Shown here: in pieces, positions 9,689 to 20,916 of the stretch
How the letters are laid out: each line of letters begins with the position of its first letter
How positions within the stretch are numbered: the first letter of the stretch is position 1
DNA from: Rhizopus sp. PT2906
Lineage: Eukaryota; Mucoromycota; Mucoromycetes; Mucorales; Rhizopodaceae
Direction: 5' to 3'
DNA: 64,000 bases
Assembly: GCA_025529335.1 (NCBI GenBank)
Contig: JAMYHX010000131.1
Location: 1-64,000 of the forward strand
Notes under the pieces: generated by a model
The model's input: the letters and a program-made list of their open reading frames with translations, nothing else
What the model was told of the DNA's origin: nothing
Databases searched by the model: none
Position numbers and translations under genes: made by a program

Positions 9689-11459
9689 ATGGACAAAAGA
9701 CAAGTAAAAAAAAGAATCTAAAGGAGTGGATTGATAGACATTGACTAAAAGGACATACTTTTAGTTTTATACAGAATCACTTGAATTATTTTTGGAACTA
9801 GACAATATAACACAAGATAAGGAACTGACCGTGTTTGGAGTAGAAGAGTAAGAAAGAACTTATTATCAACATATAAAACTAACAACCTCTCTGATAGACA
9901 AGCAGCCATAGACGACGTTGTTTATAGATACAGACTTCTTTGCCGTGACTATCCAGGAAAAGAACATCTGGTCAAATTATGGAGTCTGTGCTCTCTTTTG
10001 TATTTTTCTTCATCAGAGGATTACTTGACACAGCTGACAGATTGGACCGATACATACTATCCGGTAAAACGAGGCTCTGAATGGACCAATATATGTAATT
10101 ACCTCATCCGTGGCGATTATGATACCGTATTTGCTGAACTCCACCACATGGACACTGACAACAGCGCACTTATAAACGCAATTCACGCGTTTCTCAGCAT
10201 ACAAGAGGGAGATAATCAGGCATTGATAGAGTGGCGCGATCAGTTGCCACCCCAGGACATGATTTCTTCAGTAGGCGCCGCACGCGTCTTTTCGATATTA
10301 AGAGGCGATGAGACCGGTTATGACGAGCTTAATTTTGTAGAAAAGTTAATGGCAGCTTCTCGGTTCAAACGACCATGGATGTCATTAGGCGAACTACAGG
10401 CTTATGCACAGACAGTGTTTAACAAGAATGATTCTTTCGATAAAGCGTGCTCGTATTTGCTAATGGGGTGCTTGGATGACGTTCTGGGTGTAACAGATGA
10501 TCTCTGGTTGCAGGTCCATCTGGGGCATGTGTTTATTTGTATAGGAGAAAAGATGAATCAGACATATCAGCTACATGGAAAAGGAGTTATCATGGACCCT
10601 GTTTATCTGTGTATAAACGAGTATGCGAAATTGATTGTGAAAGAAGAGACGATGTGGAAGGAAGCAGTCATGTATTTGGCAAGATGTAAAGAAAATAGTC
10701 AACATTGGATCATACAAGTACGTATGATAAACACTGTGCTTATATGTGCTCATACTGAATATGTATTTAGTTACTAGGCGAACCAGCTGTGCTAAAAGAG
10801 AGTATTGAGTTTTTAAAGGAATTATTGCAGATTGCCAGTGAACATGGACTAGACCAAGTAGAACGACATATACATTCATCGCTTGGAAAGAGGTATGAGG
10901 TAAAGAACGATATACACCAAGCAGCCCTCGAATTCGCAGCAGCACAAGACCGTGATGGACTTGATAAGCTCTCTCATCAACTATTCAATGAGTACTTGAG
11001 AACAGGAAAACTTGGTGAGGTGGTGACGAATGTGAAGGAAGTAGAGATCAGCCCACATTATGCACTGTTAGTTACCTATAAGCGATTTAGAACCCATCTT
11101 GAACAAAAAGAATTTAAAGAAGCATCAGAACGATTACTCGAGATATTGAAAGAAAAAGACATATTGCCACTTAAATTTGACATTGTGCTCATGATTGATA
11201 ACCTCTCTATCCTTGAAGGTAAGCGTATTCTCGTTTTGCCTATTTTTATAACCATATTATATTAGATAAAAGCGTACACTTTAGCTATGATCAGTTCATA
11301 GAATTAATTCGATTATTCAAGTTGATAGAAAAAGACGATTCAAAACAGAAATTTATACACAACTATTATAAGCTCTCTAGACACGAAGATCTGCCAGCAC
11401 AGTTGGTTGTGGCAAAATTACGTGAACGATTGGCATATAAAGCATCTCTATCACAATAA
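9689..11459 (+). CDS. NUP85: Nucleoporin Nup85 (Nup84/Y complex)
   Basis: At least five exons (9689-9703, 9765-9847, 9898-10717, 10771-11218, 11266-11459) give 519 aa from the first in-frame Met. Nup85 is a helical scaffold of the Y-shaped nuclear pore subcomplex and pairs with Seh1. Family resemblance is clearest at the C-terminus: YKRFRTHLEQKEFKEAS, LKFDIVLMIDNLSILE and VHFSYDQFIELIRLF match the end of metazoan and fungal Nup85. The middle (LWSLCSLLYFS, WTNICNYLIRGDYDTVF) aligns with the LIWNLCE region. Family members are about 650-740 aa, so the N-terminal blade that completes Seh1 is missing from this model; open frame upstream of 9689 suggests one or more short 5' exons. Its stop is only 14 bp from the stop of the convergent PXR1 gene. 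Confidence 0.85.
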
Positions 11460-11473
11460 AGTATTTTTTTTAA

Positions 11474-12305
11474 TTAAACAGTAAATGCAGCCATAAATGT
11501 TGAAGATGAAGTTTCAAAAGTTTGATATCCTTGATTATTGTTTGTTGTTGTTGTTGTTGTAGATGACGATGATTTGATGCCCAAGATTTCATTTAGATGT
11601 GATTTATCTCCACTGCTGCTAGTAGCCATCTTCTTTGCACGTAAAAATTTGGCACGAGCACTGAATATACAATTAGTTTCTATACATAAATCTAGCAACA
11701 TTGGTTACTTACGCATTTCGTAAAACAACAGCTGGTTTACTCTCTTCTTCTGTCTTGGCCTTCTTTGTCTCTACTTTATCATCATCACTATCTCTCTTTC
11801 TCTTTTTCTCTTCTTTGTCCTTTTTATCCTTCTTCTCTTTCTTCTCCTTCTTGTCTTTTTTCTCTTTTTTCTCCTTCTTGTCTTTTTTTTCTTTCTTTTC
11901 CTTTTTCTCCTTCTTTTCCTTCTTGTCCTTCTTGTCTTTTTTCTCCTTCTTTTCTTTTTTCTTTTTATCCTTGGTATCATCTTCCTCTTGGGATTCATCG
12001 GCAACACTACTTGTTTCTGAAGGTGTCTGAGAATTTAAATCGGCCAATAGTCTTGAAAATGCATCTGTATGCCCTAACCAATTGTCCACACTCTTCTTGG
12101 TAGCGCCCACGCCGAGGGTATTGTCTTTTAATTTGATTTTGATATGTTCCTTTTTGCCGTCTTCGTTGACACCCAAACCTTTTCCTGGACTCCAGCCCAT
12201 CTTTTGAAGCATTCTAAAGCCAAACTTGGACTCATCTTTGCTCCAGTTCAAGTTGTTTGGATCGGAACTGATGCGTTGTTTTTCTTTTTGACCTGCTAAT
12301 CCCAT
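11474..12305 (-). CDS. PXR1: G-patch protein PXR1/GNO1 (PinX1 homologue)
   Basis: Two exons, 12305-11713 and 11660-11474, give 259 aa. The N-terminus MGLAGQKEKQRISSDPNN and the G-patch GFRMLQKMGWSPGKGLG (about residues 30-46) define the PINX1/Gno1 family, which stimulates the helicase Prp43 during rRNA and snoRNA maturation in the nucleolus and in some species inhibits telomerase. A long lysine-rich tract made of repeating KKDKKEKKEKK units covers roughly residues 113-167 and is a typical nucleolar signal. After the intron the conserved RAKFLRAKKMA helix follows, as in other family members, then a Ser/Thr-rich tail. The gene converges on NUP85 with overlapping 3' regions. Confidence 0.93.
11808..11965. 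repeat. Degenerate pyrimidine-rich tandem repeat encoding Lys-rich tract
   Basis: On plus the sequence is a run of CTT, TTC and TTT triplets. On minus it encodes the KKE/KKD repeats of PXR1. Units of 9-12 nt recur imperfectly, so length is likely to vary between strains by replication slippage. Confidence 0.8.
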
Positions 12306-12709
12306 TCTATTCTATTCTTTCGTTTATCGTTAAAGAAATATGATTTGAGTATGTTAAAAAAAAAATTTGGAAAAGAAAAAAACATCGCAGTCACAAAAGC
12401 CGTAACTTCACTTTTTCATTTGGAACCAATGAAACGCATTGTAACTAAGGGTTCATTTCCTAAACTTTCAATATTATGATTATGATTACATATTAATAGA
12501 AAAGTGCAATATTGACTGGATATTGAATTAAGCAACAACCAAGATATCTTTTTAAGTGTCTAGAATACTTTATGATATACTCCTCAATCATGCCTCCCCT
12601 ATTCTTCTGTTTTACGTTGTTACTTAAAAATACTACATTTGTACATATTACGAACCAAGAGAAAATTATGCTACTCTTTAACATTTGAAAAGCCGCAATA
12701 TCTGGACGA
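12306..12709. other. Intergenic, nothing seen
   Basis: An AT-rich stretch between PXR1 and the coiled-coil gene. It includes a T/A-rich area and no family-like open frame. It must contain the PXR1 promoter and the 3' end of the coiled-coil gene. Confidence 0.5.
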
Positions 12710-13551
12710 TCATTTTATTTTGACGGATAAACTGTTGATTGCATCTTTACATTGATTAACTTGTTCAGACAAGTCGGGCTGAGTGTCGACATGATTCAAT
12801 AAGGCTGTCAGATCGCTCTTTATTTGTTCAATGAATGATTGAGTATTTTTTTCCATTTCCTCTTCAACTCGCTTCAAATCTTCAATCAGCCTTTTTCTTT
12901 CACTTGCTTGCTTTTCAACTTTCTCTTTTACGATATCGGCAATATTTAAGGATTTTAATCTTTGAGTTTCTTGTTGAATAGATTCAAGCAGCTCCTTTTG
13001 AGCTTGTATTTCTTTATCAAACTCAGTTTGATGTCGTGTAACTGATTGATCGAGTAACTTGGACTGTTGTGATAGCTTCTCTTTTAAAATTTCAACTGTA
13101 CGACGCTCTTTTTCAATCATGAGTTCCCTTCGTTTGAGGTCGTCCAGTTCCTTTCTAGCAGCCATAGCTTCATCTTTTAGTTGTTTGACTCTGTTTTCAT
13201 TTGAGAGGTATTGCTTCTTGGTATCATCTAGTAATTGTTGCTTAGATTCTAACACTTGCATGACTTCGTGAATTTCAGCTCGAAGTTGCTTGTTGGATTC
13301 AATAAAGGATTGATTTTCTTTTTCATATTGTTCCTTTGTGTCTCGAGCAACTTGTAACTGATACATATGAGATGGGGAGACCTTAAAATATAGTTATTAT
13401 TTACCTGCTGTTTAGTATTTTCTAGTTCTTTTTGAATGTTTTCCAAGTTTTCTTGTAACTCTTCAAGCACTCTTGTCGATCTTGAACTAGAAGAAGCAGG
13501 GCGAGGAGACGATAGCATATGATTTCTTGGTAGAGAGGAAGTCTTAATCAT
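12710..13551 (-). CDS. Coiled-coil protein of unknown function
   Basis: Two exons, 13551-13405 and 13357-12710, joined by a 47-nt intron (junction NTKQQ then LQVARDTKEQ), give 264 aa. After a short Ser/Arg-rich head (SSPRPASSSSRSTR) almost the whole chain shows heptad spacing of Leu and charged residues, with no Pro or Gly breaks from about residue 25 to 250. This predicts one long parallel coiled coil. I recognise no family; coiled coils of this kind occur in cytoskeletal linkers, vesicle tethers and kinetochore proteins. Start choice is the first Met in frame (MIKTSSLPRNH). No membrane segment or localisation signal is obvious. Confidence 0.75.
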
Positions 13552-16500
13552 AGACTATTTTGTGGTGGATGTGAAAAGAGAAAGAAATAAAAATAAAAAA
13601 AAATATTAATTTTATTTTGAAGAACCAAAGGCACTTCGGAGGATGAAATTGGTGTTGTCATAGTAGTAGTGTGTTTCCTAGCAGCAAGGTGGGGCCCTTT
13701 TGAGAAAACAAAAAAGTTGGCAGATTCTCCCCTGTCTGCTTGATCAACACGGCTTGAATCACTATTCAGGCCTGGCAGTAGCACTCGAATTATCGGAGCT
13801 TGATTAATTGTCTGCTCCACGAGTTTAATAACGAATGTGGAGCACTTTATTACTGACTATTTAGCATGCTTTTGATTTTTGCTCGCTTGTAAGATCTTAT
13901 CCTATTATTGTCACTTATTAAACAACTTTCTAAAAAGCTTCTTTATTGTCATTTCCTCAGCTATTATGTTTCTCACGGATAATTGGTTCAGAGTAAACAA
14001 AAGAAAAATTCTGGGAACTGATCAAAACGTCGGTTCACACTTATTAAATAGTGCAACGCTGTAAAAGCTCAGTGCTCATCCGGTAATCTCAAATCAAAAT
14101 ATCATTTGTATTTGACTTGACAAGGCTTTTTGGGCTATGTCAACTAATTCTTCATCTGCCGTTTCATGCTCTAGTTGAAGCACTTGTAGAGAGCCATCAC
14201 AGCTAAAGCCTTTATCTTAACAACTTTCAAAGTTTCAGTTACATTAACGCTGTTTAGTAATTACTTACAATAGAGTAAGCATCCAATAACCCCTTAATCA
14301 TGCAGCATAAGCAATTTCTCAGAATGACTTTAGTGTTCCTCCTTTTGTGAACAGGTTGAGAGCATGACTGCCCTTTTTTTTTGAACAAGTTCCTAAGCAG
14401 ACATATGACATTAACCAATAGGAGGTATCATTATTTTTGCCCTTAATTAACTACATGTTTTCGCGTATAAGTAAGTTCTTCTTAGATAATATTGCAAGGG
14501 TCGCATGGATGAAATATATACATGTAAATAATGACGTACCTTAGACATAAAGCTTATTTATCCTTCTGCCCACTTAAAGATGTTACGTATGTAAAATATT
14601 AATGCTAGGCTACATTTACTTATGTTATATGTAAACGGTATGGATATAAGTTTAACGTTATCGTTATTCTCTATAGTTTAAATAAAACTATAATATATCT
14701 CATTTGACTACGTACAGCTGCAAAGAAAGCTATGTATTCGTATCAATATACGTTCAGAACAAACATAGAATAGCTTTAGACGACATGACGTCTAATATGG
14801 ATCATAGCACACTCCTTATCAGTTATAGTTTTGTAGTTTTGCTATGCTATGATTCTATTCGTTTTCGTTTACTGATTACTGACGAACATGAACTTGAAAG
14901 ATGGCTTTTATGATAAACACGCATCTATTAAATAAGCTAGTTTTATCCTCTATGTTTTCAAAGTACACTGCTTTGAAGGGACGCCCCTCAGGAGCATGGG
15001 AACAGCTTATTTTATGTTATCCAATAGAAAGGCAGGGTATTAGCACGTTCTCAAATATAAATTCATGCAACCCATTCCAGCTCAGGGCCGCCTTTTTTTC
15101 AAGATTACAGATGTAAACAAACAAAAAGTATAAAAGAAGGTCTTTTTTCACTCTATTTTTTTTTTCTCTCAAGCTTTTCCGGTTTGCCTGAATTCCGATA
15201 GTAACCTTTATGATGCTTGAGGATGTGGGCAGCCTTTCTCTCAGAAGGGAGGGATTGGCTTATTACAGTTTTTATAAAGTTACTTCGGTGACTAACCTTT
15301 TTTACTTCGGAAACGCTGCCCCTTGTGATTGTGGCTACAATGCAACAGGGTGAGCTATAAATTAATATAAATGAAAAAAAAAATTCTTAGCAACTACAAA
15401 GTAACTAAGCTTATGAGATGGTTTTCATGACAACTTTTGTCTTGCGCACTTTTTATCCAAAAGAGTTCTTTTAAGTGCTAATTTTGCAAGCACACCCAAA
15501 CGATAGAAATGCATAATGGAAGGTGTGACTTGTGTGCCTTCCCCTTTTATTTCACCAAAGCAAGTCCTGTAGGAAGACTGACAGCCTTTATACATCATAA
15601 CTCCATAGTCAGGCTATCTATTTACGCCAGTACCATTACCTGGCAATGTGTCAGAAGCATATGAACATTACCAGGTGGTATAAATCCTTTTGTAATCATT
15701 TTATGAACAGAGAAAAGAAAGAGACTCATGACAAGAAGTTGATCTTCAAAAACAAAAATAAATGGCTATATTAATACGACCACTGTGAACCATTGCCGTA
15801 GGCTTAGTATCTGATGATATCCTTTTGTTCGATTCATGCATACAGCACATAAGATCTCATCTTTCGGTATCAATCAGGACGCACTTTTAAGCTGTCGTCA
15901 CAATATCATCAGAGTTCAGGTTCATGATATGAATGAAATGATCATTTTATGAGTGTTTGGCTCTCTAGCGAACACTTCCATTCCGTCAGTTTCCATAGTT
16001 CCTTTGAATTTATTTGCTGACTGTGTCTTTGGTCTCTAAGTGCCTTAGTAACCAAATTCACTACACCCTTCCAAAGCTCAAACCTACCTCTGTGAATTTT
16101 TTGATCTATAATATGCGATATTTGAGTATTTTGATCGTGGCGTAGTACAGAATGGACCCTTTTCACAAAGAGAAACAATTGAATAGCTTCTTGTTTTTTT
16201 TTTTTTTTTTTTTTCAGTATAAAACACGCAAAGACGTTCAGATATATTAAATCCTTATGGAATTTGTAGCTTTCAGAATATGCGCTCAGTATTGTTGAGT
16301 ATGTTGAGATGGTATTTTCTTGGTAGATATATTTTATTTTGAGATAGACACCTTTTGACAAGTCTTTCTCATCCTTTTGGTAAACAGTATGTGGATTCTT
16401 TTCTCTCATCACTTCTCCTTACCTCTTCCATTATCAAAATAGTTCTCGTTGCATGCCGAGGAAAAAGTCAAATATTTGAAGCATGGTTCATTCAAGGTTC

Positions 16501-16712
16501 CAGTCTCTCTGTAAGATTAAAAGTATTGGGCCCAATGATCTCACTTGTTTTCAATAACAATAAAGCATAAATGTTGGTCTGAGATCGACATCTTTCACAT
16601 TACGTAGTGCGAAGCCACCATAATCGCCGGACATATACCGGAATTAGATAACACTTTCTTTTTATTTTGCATAACAACAAAGCATACCTATCTGTCACCT
16701 GGCAACACATAG
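13552..16712. other. 3.1-kb gene-poor region with scattered candidate remnants
   Basis: No conserved gene was recognised. Items seen: an open minus-strand stretch at 13548-13820 with no family resemblance; a TATA-like site and a 47-codon frame at 15129-15353 (listed separately); a minus-strand open stretch at about 15942-16160 reading IDQKIHRGRFELWKGVVNL, protein-like but unrecognised, possibly an old element; and a T run at about 16195-16214. The rest is AT-rich with many stops on both strands. Confidence 0.5.
15210..15353 (+). other. Possible short exon with Cys motif, promoter-like site upstream
   Basis: A TATAAAAG box at 15129 is followed by a pyrimidine-rich tract, then an ATG at 15210 (tandem ATGs). 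The frame reads about 47 residues and ends FGNAAPCDCGYNATG, next to a GTGAGC donor-like site. The CDCGY motif is reminiscent of secreted fungal concanavalin-like proteins, but no convincing continuation exon is visible. This could be the first exon of an undetected gene or a decayed copy. Weak call. Confidence 0.25.
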
Positions 16713-19700
16713 ATGAAGTTTGCTAAATATCTCGAGTCTCAGAGCGTTCCTGAGTGGAGGAAGGCTTATATAAACTATAAGGCTTTAAAAAAGAGACTCA
16801 AAGCAATTGAAAAAGTAAGTTATCTGTTATCGGGTCTTTACTCTTTTAATAATATATTAATAGTACAGAAGACAAAACGAAGAAAAGGAAGATTGCAGGT
16901 TGGAACTTGTCATTAGTGCTTTGGAGAATATTGATCCTGAGATTCAGTCATCACCAAGGAAATACACTGCTCCAGCTAGAACCCAGTCTTCTACTCTAGA
17001 TAACCGTTCAACAGGCGGACAGGCCAGAAGTTTGTCTTTTGCGTCAAGCAGATGGCTTGATAGACTTTCCAAGAGACTAAACAATAGACAAGAAACAGAA
17101 TTAGGCCGAGTCAGTCGACCCACCGTGCAAGGTGCCCTTCCTGTTATTTCTCTTTTTTTCATGTATCTGACTTGTTCTATCGATAGTGAATAACCTGCAA
17201 GTAGCATCTATTTTGGAAGAGGCAATAAAGCATGCGAGTGAACCTGAGCAATACTTTTTCGTAGTGCTCGATCAAGACTTGGAAACGATATCCAAATTTT
17301 ATGATAGTAAAGAAAAAGAAGCAGAAGCAAAGTATGAAGCGATAGAGATGCAAGTGAAAATTGTCAAAAGTTTTGCTTCCAAAATATCAAAGACTAATGT
17401 AAGAACGGAGACATATAAACTCATGATTACTTATTATATAACAGCCGTCAGGTAACCATGACTCGAATGATCGAGGTTTGCACTTTGGACAGTGGTTTGG
17501 AAGAAGTGATTCTGTAGACTCAGCTTTGACGGAGATATCTAATTTACCTGACAGTATCAAGTATACCAACGATCAGCATGTGAGCTACAATGTTGGTGGA
17601 TAACAAATACATCATGCCTATTTGCTGATGGTCATTTTTTTTAGGTAGCTAGGAGTAGATTAAAGATGGCGATAACGGAATATTATCGTAGCTTGGAACT
17701 GTTAAAATCATTCAAGGTAAAATGACCAATGAACACATCTTATCTAATCTGAATTGGTTGATTTTTAGATATTAAACGAGACGGGATTTCGTAAAATCTT
17801 GAAAAAGTTTGATAAAGTAAAGTATAATAGTCATCGATAGCCAATACATATATTAACACACATCAGACTGCAGGCTGGAAAGCGAGTACCTTGTATTTTC
17901 AAAAGCTGAATCAGTACCATTGGATAAGATCACGCAAAATTGATGATCTACTTGACGATACAGAGGTATGGTACAAAGGATACAACAATTACAAGTACTC
18001 AATTATAATAGAGCTTGTATATTAAAGAATTTGCTGGTGGTCATCGAAGAAAAGGAATGAACCAACTGAGATTACCAGAAAGAGACGACGTAAGACCATT
18101 TACTAATTCATTTAATGATCTAACATTTCTTTCATTAGCACTACACACCCGTTTCATGGAGAACAGGCTTTTATCTTGGGTTGGCGTTAGCATTTTTCGC
18201 AAGGGTGATCCAACTTGCTCTTGATCCTGCAGTTCGTCAACAGTTACCCAACATGTACTTTAGCCTGCAAATGTATGCTTGCTTCTTTCTTCCCATCATA
18301 TTCTGTGTGGGATTTTCGGTAAACGCACTTGTTTGGACGCGATGCCATATCAACTACAAGTTTATCTTTGAATTTAATCCAAGAGACAATCTTGACTATC
18401 ATCAGTTTGCTGAGGTAATTAAAAAATAACTGTTTCTAAACACGACCTAACTCCCAGTCGTAGTTACCGCTATTACTGCTACTACTACTCTCAATGACGA
18501 TGTATGTCGATTTTTCTCAAGCCCTTGTTCCGGTGATCCCATCCGAATTATGCCCTCTTGTGTTCTTTTCTATGGCCTTGGGTATCATGGCATGTCCTTT
18601 TCCTATCTTTTACTATTCTTCCAGAAAATGGTTCTGGGCAACCTTAGGACGTATCCTCCTTAGCTACTTCTTGCCTATAGAGTTTCGTGATTTCTTTATT
18701 GCAGATGAACTCAACAGTCTTTCGTACTCCTTTTGGACTCTGACGTATTTCTTTTGCGCTTATGCTTACCAATGGAGTAATCTAAGTGCCAACTGTCAAG
18801 TTAAATTGTTTTGGTTCACTCCCATTGTGGCTTCATTGCCTCCTTGGTGGCGTTTCTTGCAGTGTCTTCGTCGTTACAAGGATTCTGGTGAAAAGGTGCA
18901 TCTGCTGAACGCATTGAAATATATTACGAGCATTGCTGCTGCTTTATTGAATGGTTACAAGCGAATGACAGGTACATTTTTAAAGAAAAAAAAAGGCAAT
19001 ATTTGAAAACTAAAGCCTTTTACTAGACAGTACAACCATAAAGGTAGCCTGGATTATAAGTTTGATTATTAACTCTAGTTATACATCTGCTTGGGACATC
19101 AAGATGGATTGGGGTATTCTGCAGCTGAACAGTCATCATTTCTTGCTTCGAGACGATCTGGTGTTTTATAGATGGGTAATAGAAAAGACTAATTTCTACG
19201 GGGAAAACAATTAACATGATTTAGACATATTATGTAGCCATTCCTCTCAACATCATACTACGATTTGCTTGGATTCTTAATACGTTAAGCTTGAATCTCT
19301 CCAACGATATGATTAGCTTTATTGTGGCAGCCCTGGAAGTATACCGTCGTTTTCAGTGGAACTTTTTCCGACTTGAGAATGAGGCAAGTCTTGTCTTTAG
19401 TCCTTTTTTTTACTCTCTGCTCACTGTTACTTACTTATAGCATATTAATAACTGTGGTAACTTCCGAGCGATCAAAGAAATTCCATTGCCATTTGCCTTT
19501 GATAAAACCAACAAGGTTACTATTGATCAAGAAGAAGGACGCATTCAACTGCCAGTTGAGCCACATGAAATTGCCACACCTAGTCAAGCCAAGACTTCAG
19601 TTGACATGATGGGATCTTTCTATGGTCGCAGAGATTTTGAAAACAAGCAAGATTTAGAAGAAAAGAAAGCGACGGCATCAAAGATCCTCAATCCTCGTCC

Positions 19701-19812
19701 TTCAAAGGTTGAGGCCGTTTTGGAAAGAATAAAGTCTCGAAAGTCGTCTGTGGCCCTGGAAGAATCCGAAACTGATCAAGATGACAGTCCGGAAGACGAA
19801 GATAGTGATTAA
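16713..19812 (+). CDS. SYG1: SPX-EXS phosphate exporter (SYG1/XPR1 family)
   Basis: Thirteen exons (16713-16814, 16864-17131, 17187-17398, 17445-17579, 17645-17716, 17769-17816, 17867-17965, 18012-18089, 18139-18414, 18464-18971, 19027-19175, 19225-19383, 19441-19812) give 825 aa. The N-terminal SPX domain starts MKFAKYLESQSVPEWRKAY and continues AIEKYRRQNEE, EQYFFVVLDQDLETISKFY and FRKILKKFDK, which includes the lysine cluster that binds inositol pyrophosphates. The C-terminal half carries membrane helices and the EXS domain: IEFRDFFIADELNSLSY, YTSAWDIKMDWG, EVYRRFQWNFFRLENEHINNC. XPR1/Syg1 proteins export phosphate under inositol-pyrophosphate control. The acidic tail (ESETDQDDSPEDEDSD) is usual. 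Intron 12 (19384-19440) uses a GC donor. The stop lies 44 bp from the convergent CCCH gene. Confidence 0.95.
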
Positions 19813-19856
19813 GTTGCAAAAGAGAGAGCGTTGTATTGAAATAGATGTATTTTATT

Positions 19857-20323
19857 TTAGAGGATGTCTTTTAAATAATAAATTAAATGTTCGCTCATGA
19901 AGCTCTGGCCATCAGCATCTTCTTCTGTCTCTGATTGATCAGCTTGAGACAGAGTTGTATTATGAACAGAAGTCCATACTTGATTATACATCATCATGTT
20001 CATTTCTTCATCAAAAAATCTAATAAACGAAGACTGTTGGTGCTCATCACTCAAGTGTTTGAAAGTGCATCGTACACCATAAGGACAAGCGTCTTCTTTA
20101 TAATACGATCTGCAAGCCTTTGTCTTGTATTGACTCGAGCGGGAAATGTTGCGTAGTTCGTCTGGACCATGTGCATAGCGACAACGCTCTCCATATCTAC
20201 ACTGCTATATCTAGTTCACTTTAGTAGATAAAATTCTTGATCTTACCTACAATAGCCTGTCTCATCCCAATTTCTACACTGTTCTGTTTTATAAAGCGCT
20301 AGTTTCTTATAATTAGTTGACAT
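19857..20323 (-). CDS. Tandem CCCH zinc-finger protein (TTP/Zfs1/Cth type)
   Basis: Two exons, 20323-20247 and 20196-19857, give 138 aa. Two fingers are complete: C16-x8-C25-x5-C31-x3-H35 and C54-x8-C63-x5-C69-x3-H73. The linker between H35 and C54 is 18 residues, and each finger is led by a YKT motif (YKTEQC, YKTKAC). This is exactly the tristetraprolin layout, which binds AU-rich elements in mRNA 3' UTRs and promotes decay. The chosen splice acceptor is the one that restores the CRYGERC finger. The protein is far shorter than most relatives: only 15 residues precede the first finger and about 65 follow, with an acidic C-terminus. LCL2 lies 95 bp upstream on the same strand. Confidence 0.93.
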
Positions 20324-20418
20324 CGTACGAAAAAAAAAAAGGCATATGCCTTAAGAAAAGACCAGTTTTTTTTAAAAAAAAGAAGCTTTTTTATTTATAT
20401 TCATCAATTTATCATTGA

Positions 20419-20797
20419 TCAAGCTTTGTCTAGTTCAGAACACGATAAATCACCTCTGATACAGGTATACCAATCGCCTATCATACACTTTTTATTCATC
20501 GTCAGCCGACAAGGACACTCCACAGGCGAACTAACACAGGCTTCGGTATCTTTACAGATGTAGTCTTTACATGGCATATCTATCAACTCATGTTCTATTT
20601 TCTGCGTATGTGTGTGTAAAATAATATTTACCTGGACGATTTGATTTTGATGTGGTCTCTGGAGCACCAAACGTGTTATGTTGCTTTATATCTTGCGTTT
20701 TGCTATTCCCGAAAAGAGCTTCTTTTATATTAAATGCTGTTATTGAAAGAATAAACAAAAGGTTTAACAAGAAGCATTTTTGCAATCTGTTCATCAA
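20419..20797 (-). CDS. LCL2: LCL2-like secreted cysteine-rich protein
   Basis: Two exons, 20797-20632 and 20594-20419, give 112 or 113 aa, depending on which of two tandem Met codons is used. The N-terminus LLNLLFILSITAF is a signal peptide. The mature part carries eight cysteines in the order PCKDYIC, EACVSSPVECPC, KKCMIGDWYTC and LSC. This matches the long chronological lifespan protein 2 family (CxxYLCPDxxACVxxPxDCPC and CVxG). In yeast, loss of LCL2 affects chronological lifespan and ER-associated degradation; the molecular role is not settled. The acceptor chosen (AATAG) keeps the frame, giving RPEHELIDMP. Confidence 0.8.
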
Positions 20798-20889
20798 TGT
20801 TTTTGCAGATTAGGTGGAAACAAGCGGAACATGGCTTATTCCCGCTATTGAAAGGTTTGTTTTCTAAAAAAGGCAATCTCTCTAATTTC

Positions 20890-20916
20890 TTTTTTTTTTT
20901 TTTTTTTTTTTTTTTT
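20890..20916. repeat. Homopolymer T run (27 nt)
   Basis: An uninterrupted T tract (A on minus) lies upstream of LCL2. It may be an assembly-sensitive site, a promoter poly(dA:dT) element or the poly(A) tail of an old retrotransposed copy. Confidence 0.9.

Noticed and set aside
11701..12103. Long plus-strand open frames rich in Phe, Ser and Leu opposite PXR1
   Set aside because: They are the complement of the lysine-rich coding repeat of PXR1 and have no independent coding signature.
13548..13820. 90-codon minus-strand ORF upstream of the coiled-coil gene
   Set aside because: No family resemblance, no splice continuity into the coiled-coil frame, and it ends in a low-complexity Phe/Tyr tract.
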